Part shown: positions 10,731 through 14,934 of the stretch, one piece after another
Layout of the letters: each line of letters begins with the position of its first letter
How positions within the stretch are numbered: the stretch's first letter is position 1
Assembly (NCBI GenBank): GCA_000151295.1
Contig: GG745347.1
Coordinates: 764,247-779,180 of the forward strand
Reading direction: 5' to 3'
DNA: 14,934 nucleotides
DNA from: Allomyces macrogynus ATCC 38327
Lineage: Eukaryota > Blastocladiomycota > Blastocladiomycetes > Blastocladiales > Blastocladiaceae
Notes under the pieces: model-generated
The model's input: the letters and a program-made list of their open reading frames with translations, nothing else
Told to the model about the DNA's origin: nothing
The model's database searches: none
Made by a program: the position numbers and the translations under genes

Positions 10731-10950
10731 TAAGTCCCATGCAACAAAAACAACAAGAAAGAGAGGTCATAGTGGAATGCAGTGGAGTGCATTAAGTCTG
10801 GAGGACTGGGACAAAGGCGTGGTTTTCAAACTTGTTGCGCATAAAGACACCTGCTTTGTTCCAATGCAATGGGATCCATGGGTTGGCAGGCCTTGTTCTG
10901 AGCTGACCAGAGTGCACCCACCCTTGAAGCCAATTGTTGACACAGCAGTT

Positions 10951-11208
10951 TCAAGCCCATCCTTGGCATAGGACAACAATGACAGCTTGGTTGTCACATC
11001 GAATTTGTGCATTGGGGTAGCAAATGAGCACCATCAGGGCCACAAAGGCTTCTATCTCAATGATGCCTCCATCAATGAGCCCCATGATGACCTCATTGCT
11101 GAGAATAATTGCGCCTGTGCTCAGTGTAGCATCGACAAAAACCTTGGGCAGTACTGTTGCAGCACAGTGCAAAGTCCTGAGCTGTGACTGTGCAAGGCAC
11201 ATGGTCAT
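10951..11208 (-). pseudogene. RNase H-like fragment of a retroelement (left arm)
   Basis: The minus-strand frame contains VFVDATLSTGAIIL, then IIEIEAFVAL and then IRCDNQAVIVVL. The order Asp (residue 26), Glu (51 or 53), Asp (72) matches the first three acidic positions of retroelement RNase H domains, and DNQAV is a common form of the third motif. A stop follows GWA at the end, and no reverse transcriptase signature was found upstream. The fragment is identical to the plus-strand copy in the right arm. It is a remnant, not a working gene. Confidence 0.5.
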
Positions 11209-11356
11209 GCCATGACATGCCCCTCAGGCCATGGCTACAGGTCATGTGGCAGCAGGTGATGACCCCACAATGGCAGGCTGTGTGTCTTAAGTGAGGCGTT
11301 CCCACGCCCCAATGAATACAACAGGTTGCTATTGACTTTGGTGGTTGATGGCACTG

Positions 11357-12577
11357 CCATTGTCAGTATTTTTGATGTGCCCTGACCAGCACAATGCCTT
11401 GATGGTTGGGTTACTGCTTGCCCTTGCCCTTAGGCGCCAGTTTTCCCTTGCTTTTGCCCTTCAAGCCCCAAAAGGAACTCTTGGAGCTGTTGGCCATTTG
11501 CTTGGCCTTGTCAGGCGTGGAGCCAATGGCCACAAGCTGCTTGATGCATTTGTTGTGGACAACCTTGGTCCATCCAATGATATTTGCTGTGAGCAACTTG
11601 CAGGCCTTGGACATGATCTCAGCAGCAACATGTGGATCATTTACTGGGTGTGCTGCAAGCTGAAGGTGCTCACCAATGTGCTTGTTGCAGCCAGTCATTT
11701 CAGGGACTGCATCCTTGTTTTCTCTGACAACAATGTTGAGGGCTACCTGAGGGTCAGCAATGTTGTCAGCCATGTTGACTGATGTGTTTGGTTACAGTGG
11801 ACATGGGGTATGCATTTCTTCTCATGCTTGTTGTTCTTGTTCATTGGCATGTTGCACAGCCAGAACTGCAGCAGCAATTTTGAGGACCTTGGCCTTGGTA
11901 ACAACATTGCTTGGATGGGTGGCAGGCAATGCAGCATGGTGTTTTGACAATCCCAGGATGCACAAGATGGATGGCATTGGGGCTGATGTGGGACGTGACT
12001 TTGTGGTGGTGAAGAAGGAGAGGATACTGGACTGCCAGGTACCACCTTGCTGGGAAGAAGCTGACAACAACAAAGGTGACTCTGGCAGCTGCAACATGAA
12101 CTCACTCCTTTGCTGCTCATTGCACTGCCAGGTAGGCACTGTGAACTGAAGGTTTGGGCCTTTCTAGACACCATGCACAAAGGAAGCAGGGAAGAAGTGA
12201 GACAAGGAACAGGCTTGCCATGGCTGACATGGTCAATGCCACCACCCACTTCCAAAAGCTTTTACAAGACAATGAGGCAAAATTGAATTGTCCATTGCCC
12301 TCACCAGCACCTTGGGGTGCTGTGATGTGCCTATTCCTTCCATTGAATGGGCTCAATTGATTGACACAATCTCAGGAACATGAAACATATGATGCAACAT
12401 CAGTTCTGAGAAAATGAAAAAACAGACTTGATCACCTGGGTCCCATTGAGGCATGCAAACCCCTCAGCATCCTCACTCCTTTTTGATCAACACAGGTGGA
12501 CAATTGAGCTCAGCACGTCTTCAAGCTCGATAAATGCCCAACAACAATATCAATATCAACAATGCCATTCAATATTA
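11357..12577. other. Unduplicated 1221-base spacer of the palindrome
   Basis: This central part has no mirror partner. It is as CpG-poor as the element sequence in the arms (about five CpG), so it is most likely the continuation of the same element and not unrelated host DNA. It holds one minus-strand open frame with protein-like composition, listed separately. Confidence 0.8.
11411..11773 (-). CDS. Unrecognised 120-residue frame with Lys/Gly-rich end, element-associated
   Basis: The translation begins MADNIADPQVALNIVV, continues with polar helical-looking sequence (HVAAEIMSKACKLLTANIIGW) and ends in KGKSKGKLAPKGKGKQ. A basic tail of this kind is common in nucleic-acid-binding proteins such as retroelement Gag, but I recognise no domain. 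The same frame is open upstream at 12139-11822 (about 105 codons), separated from this one by two in-frame stops (TGA, then TAA). The TGA could be a decayed CGA. The full product may once have been about 240 residues. It may equally be a chance frame in CpG-free DNA. Confidence 0.35.
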   Translation of the reverse strand: MADNIADPQVALNIVVRENKDAVPEMTGCNKHIGEHLQLAAHPVNDPHVAAEIMSKACKLLTANIIGWTKVVHNKCIKQLVAIGSTPDKAKQMANSSKSSFWGLKGKSKGKLAPKGKGKQ

Positions 12578-12725
12578 CAGTGCCATCAACCACCAAAGTC
12601 AATAGCAACCTGTTGTATTCATTGGGGCGTGGGAACGCCTCACTTAAGACACACAGCCTGCCATTGTGGGGTCATCACCTGCTGCCACATGACCTGTAGC
12701 CATGGCCTGAGGGGCATGTCATGGC

Positions 12726-12983
12726 ATGACCATGTGCCTTGCACAGTCACAGCTCAGGACTTTGCACTGTGCTGCAACAGTACTGCCCAAGGTTTTTGTC
12801 GATGCTACACTGAGCACAGGCGCAATTATTCTCAGCAATGAGGTCATCATGGGGCTCATTGATGGAGGCATCATTGAGATAGAAGCCTTTGTGGCCCTGA
12901 TGGTGCTCATTTGCTACCCCAATGCACAAATTCGATGTGACAACCAAGCTGTCATTGTTGTCCTATGCCAAGGATGGGCTTGA
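12726..12983 (+). pseudogene. RNase H-like fragment of a retroelement (right arm)
   Basis: Exact mirror of the left-arm fragment. The motif Asp codon is at 12801, the Glu at about 12876-12884 and the DN motif at 12939. The in-frame TGA at the end is the same as in the other arm. Downstream, in the same frame, the sequence reads through without similarity to a known domain until TAA near 13140. Confidence 0.5.
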
Positions 12984-13203
12984 AACTGCTGTGTCAACAA
13001 TTGGCTTCAAGGGTGGGTGCACTCTGGTCAGCTCAGAACAAGGCCTGCCAACCCATGGATCCCATTGCATTGGAACAAAGCAGGTGTCTTTATGCGCAAC
13101 AAGTTTGAAAACCACGCCTTTGTCCCAGTCCTCCAGACTTAATGCACTCCACTGCATTCCACTATGACCTCTCTTTCTTGTTGTTTTTGTTGCATGGGAC
13201 TTA

Positions 13204-13237
13204 GGGTTAGGTTTTTGGGGTTTTGGGTTTGGGTTGG
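13204..13237 (+). other. Telomere-like G-rich tract, G-quadruplex candidate (right arm)
   Basis: Runs of G at 13204, 13210, 13217, 13225, 13231 and 13236 are separated by T-rich gaps, so a quadruplex on the plus strand is possible. The first part resembles TTAGGG telomere repeats. Confidence 0.55.
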
Positions 13238-13368
13238 TGAACCATGCCCTAGCATGCCATTTAACGTGTTTCCCCGTTCTTCTGCCCAATCTCCTTGATC
13301 TCTGTTCTTCTGTGATTGGCTACATTTCTGATTTGTCACATGAGGCTGTGAAGGTCCCTTCTGCCCAC

Positions 13369-13377
13369 AAATAAATA
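13369..13377 (+). promoter_or_regulatory. TATA-like box inside the element (right arm; mirror at 10557-10565)
   Basis: AAATAAATA is followed 50 bases later by GTAAGT (13428), a canonical splice donor form, and between them lies CACTCTCAATGTGT, which recurs at 14339. This arrangement would fit the promoter and first exon of a retroelement transcript, but this is a guess from short motifs. Confidence 0.25.
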
Positions 13378-13457
13378 CCGTGTGGCCCCCAGTCTTCAGG
13401 GCTCTGTGTCACTCTCAATGTGTGTTGGTAAGTGCATGAGTCACAACTGGTCAACAG

Positions 13458-13640
13458 GTGCACAATGTGGTCATGCACAATGGTCTGGTTCTTACTGTTC
13501 TGGTCAAGCATGATGGTGCAGCTGAACATAGCATGGTCATACATGCCAGGCTGGTTCTTGCTGTACTGGTTGTTGCCATATTGGTCAAGCATGATGGCAC
13601 AGTTGAGCATAGTGTGGTTGTGCACAATGGGCTGGTTCTT
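13458..13640 (-). repeat. Longer tandem repeat (right arm copy)
   Basis: Mirror copy of the AAGAACCAG-marked repeat of the left arm. On the plus strand it reads as repeated CTGGTTCTT with spacings of 66 and 81 bases. Confidence 0.7.
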
Positions 13641-13785
13641 GCCTGGCACAGTTGAGTGTGGAGTAGTCATGTGCAATGGGATGGTTGAGTGTGGTAGGCT
13701 GAAATGAAAAAAAAAAGGCCAGTTGCAATGCCAAATGCACAGGCAGCACAGGTGGGTTGGTGTAGTACCATGGCATGAGTAAGAA

Positions 13786-13903
13786 TGTCACAGTTGAATG
13801 CAACATTGTCACAGTTGTTGAACATGACATTGTCAAATGTGGTGTTGTCAAATGCAATGTTGTTGAATGCAACATTATTGAACATAGCATTGAACATGGC
13901 ATT
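13786..13903 (-). repeat. Minisatellite with 15-base units (right arm copy)
   Basis: Mirror copy of the 15-base minisatellite of the left arm, with units such as TTGAATGCAACATTG and TTGAACATGACATTG on the plus strand. Confidence 0.75.
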
Positions 13904-14095
13904 ATATGTGTTGGGTGTGTTGGAAAAACCCCCCACACTGCCCTAGTGTACTTAACAGCAGGCAGTTCAAGGCTTCAACAGTACTTTCTAACTATGACAG
14001 CAGAAGGTTCAAGGCTCTGACATCACTGTTTCAGGTGGTCCAGGGCTCCATCAAACAGCTGGGGTTCAGGCACCCCCTGTTGCCTATCAGACATC

Positions 14096-14124
14096 TGTCA
14101 GAGGCCATTCAATGGCCTCTGACA
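14096..14124. repeat. Perfect hairpin, 14-base stems (right arm)
   Basis: Mirror copy of the left-arm hairpin. Because it is self-complementary, it reads almost the same on both strands. Confidence 0.85.
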
Positions 14125-14751
14125 CTCACACTTGGTAACATTTTGCATTCAAAGAGTCTTCTGATGCCTGGACACAAGTGCTCTCAGACTGGCTCAACCA
14201 GCTGAATCCCAATCTGTTGCTTTGTTGCACTTGCAAGCATGCTGGCAAAACTTTTACAGATGCCAATAATATTGCTGCTTCTCAAGTCTTATCTGACATC
14301 TGCATTGTCCAGCCTGTCCAGATTCTCAAAGTTTTTTCCACTCTCAATGTGTTGTTTGCTTCATCTGATTTGTGCTAGTCAGATCTGCTCCACTCAAAAT
14401 CTGACCTTGCATATGGCCGTGATTGTTATAACTGTTGCGTGCGAGTTTCTGAACCAAAACCATAGTTTTCTACGTTATGTGCACGAGGATTTACAGCGAG
14501 AGGCAATGCTCGATGCACATTGCCAGCACCAAGGTTGGAAATGATTCACTCACACACAGGTCGTTGGAAACGACGCCCAAAGCCGTGAGCAAAAACGCCA
14601 TGTAGTTGCACATATTCAAACAAGCGACTGAATCCTCACATTGCTCTACTCTATCGCATGAATACTGCAGCCGCGCAAGCGCGCGCTGAACGTATCCGTC
14701 ATCACCATCACCACCCGCCATCAACCAACAGCAAACGCGACGGCGACGCAC

Positions 14752-14934
14752 TTAGTACTCGTCGCACCACGGGTCCCACCACGGGCACGAGACGGTCGGC
14801 GTGGGCGTCGGCGTCTTGGTGGTCGTCGTCTTGGTGGTGGTGGTCGTCGGCTTGGCCGTGGTTGTGGGCTTGACCGTCGTCGTCGTGCTCACAGTGGTCG
14901 TGGGCTTGATGGTGGTCGTTGACTTGGTCGTGGG
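14752..14934 (-). CDS. 3' end of a second fungalysin gene, cut by the window edge
   Basis: On the minus strand this is the Thr-rich tail, the [11 protein letters not shown] end and the TAA stop (14752-14754) of the same protease described at 6516-9182. All visible coding bases but the outermost one match the first gene. At the edge the codon is CCC (Pro) where the first gene has ACC (Thr), which may be the first sign of divergence or a length change in the repeat-rich tail. The catalytic part lies outside the window, so it cannot be said whether this copy is intact. The two genes converge on the element block. Confidence 0.85.
   Translation of the reverse strand, partial: PTTKSTTTIKPTTTVSTTTTVKPTTTAKPTTTTTKTTTTKTPTPTPTVSCPWWDPWCDEY

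Larger units (their letters stand above)
9001..11356 (+). repeat. Left arm of a 2.36-kb inverted repeat
   Basis: Each base p matches the complement of base 23934-p in 12578-14933. Open frames in the two arms have the same lengths, the same translations and mirror coordinates, so there is no indel. Direct comparison of 9001-9300, 9421-9480 and 11309-11356 showed no mismatch. At the inner edge, 11351-11356 (GCACTG) still pairs and 11357 does not. At the outer edge base 9000 (a) does not pair with 14934 (g), the last base of the window. The arm contains the last 182 coding bases of the fungalysin gene, its 3' flank and mobile-element debris. Confidence 0.97.
9520..14414. mobile_element. Decayed retroelement-like, CpG-depleted block with inverted duplication
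   Basis: Base composition changes sharply near 9520 and returns near 14414. I count about 15 CpG in 9541-12580 and none in 9541-10540, whereas one 60-base stretch of fungalysin exon 4 (8041-8100) has nine. TpG and CpA are abundant, as expected after deamination of methylated CpG. Frames are short and interrupted. An RNase H-like motif in each arm and a Lys-rich open frame in the spacer suggest a retroelement read on the minus strand through spacer and left arm. The class (LTR, DIRS or other) cannot be settled by eye, and the outer limits are approximate. Confidence 0.6.
12578..14933 (-). repeat. Right arm of the 2.36-kb inverted repeat
   Basis: Reverse complement of 9001-11356. The inner boundary is sharp: 12578-12583 (CAGTGC) pairs with 11351-11356 and base 12577 does not. 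The outer end is cut by the window edge, where base 14934 is the first non-pairing position. The arm ends inside coding sequence of a second fungalysin gene. Confidence 0.97.

Noticed and set aside
10645..10971. 108-codon plus-strand frame rich in basic residues
   Set aside because: No domain recognised; the open frame is easily explained by lack of CpG-derived stops on this strand, and the frames on the other strand are equally open.
9001..14933. The inverted repeats as terminal repeats of one large DNA transposon carrying the protease
   Set aside because: The arms end in the middle of protease coding sequence and in the middle of element sequence, and no transposase was recognised, so they do not behave like transposon termini.

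Overview
The window is nuclear DNA of a fungus with a GC-rich genome. Three intron-bearing genes carry GC-rich third codon positions, Kozak-like CACCATG or ATCATG starts and short introns (about 60-150 bases). Their products are the Dpb2 subunit of DNA polymerase epsilon, a UBTD-type ubiquitin-like protein and a secreted M36 fungalysin. I cannot name the species. A GC-rich basidiomycete or zoosporic fungus would both fit.

Layout. 1-1144: no gene seen; ATCGC microsatellite at the left edge and the 5' flank of the polymerase gene. 1145-3389 (+): DPB2, nine exons, 562 residues. 3390-3707: tail-to-tail spacer. 3708-4818 (-): UBTD1/2-like gene, three exons, 320 residues. 4819-6515: head-to-head spacer with the promoter of the protease gene, including a TATA box. 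6516-9182 (+): fungalysin metalloprotease, six exons, 698 residues, with signal peptide, propeptide, HEFMH zinc site, Thr-rich tail and a Cys/Trp C-terminus.

9001-14933 is a very large interrupted palindrome. Every position p in the left arm (9001-11356) pairs with position 23934-p in the right arm (12578-14933). I found no indel, and no mismatch in the stretches compared. A non-duplicated spacer of 1221 bases (11357-12577) separates the arms. Each arm starts inside the 3' coding end of a fungalysin gene, so a second fungalysin gene must enter from the right edge on the minus strand, convergent with the first. From about 9520 to about 14414 the DNA is mobile-element debris. It is almost free of CpG, has broken frames, minisatellites and an RNase H-like motif (in each arm), and holds an unrecognised open frame with a Lys-rich end in the spacer. 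Both arms show the same CpG decay, so the duplication came after the decay, or the arms are kept alike by gene conversion, or the arrangement is an assembly product.

The three single-copy genes do not form a pathway: replication (DPB2), ubiquitin-linked regulation (UBTD-like) and extracellular proteolysis (fungalysin) are simply neighbours. The unusual part is the right half, where a decayed retroelement sits between two inverted protease gene ends.
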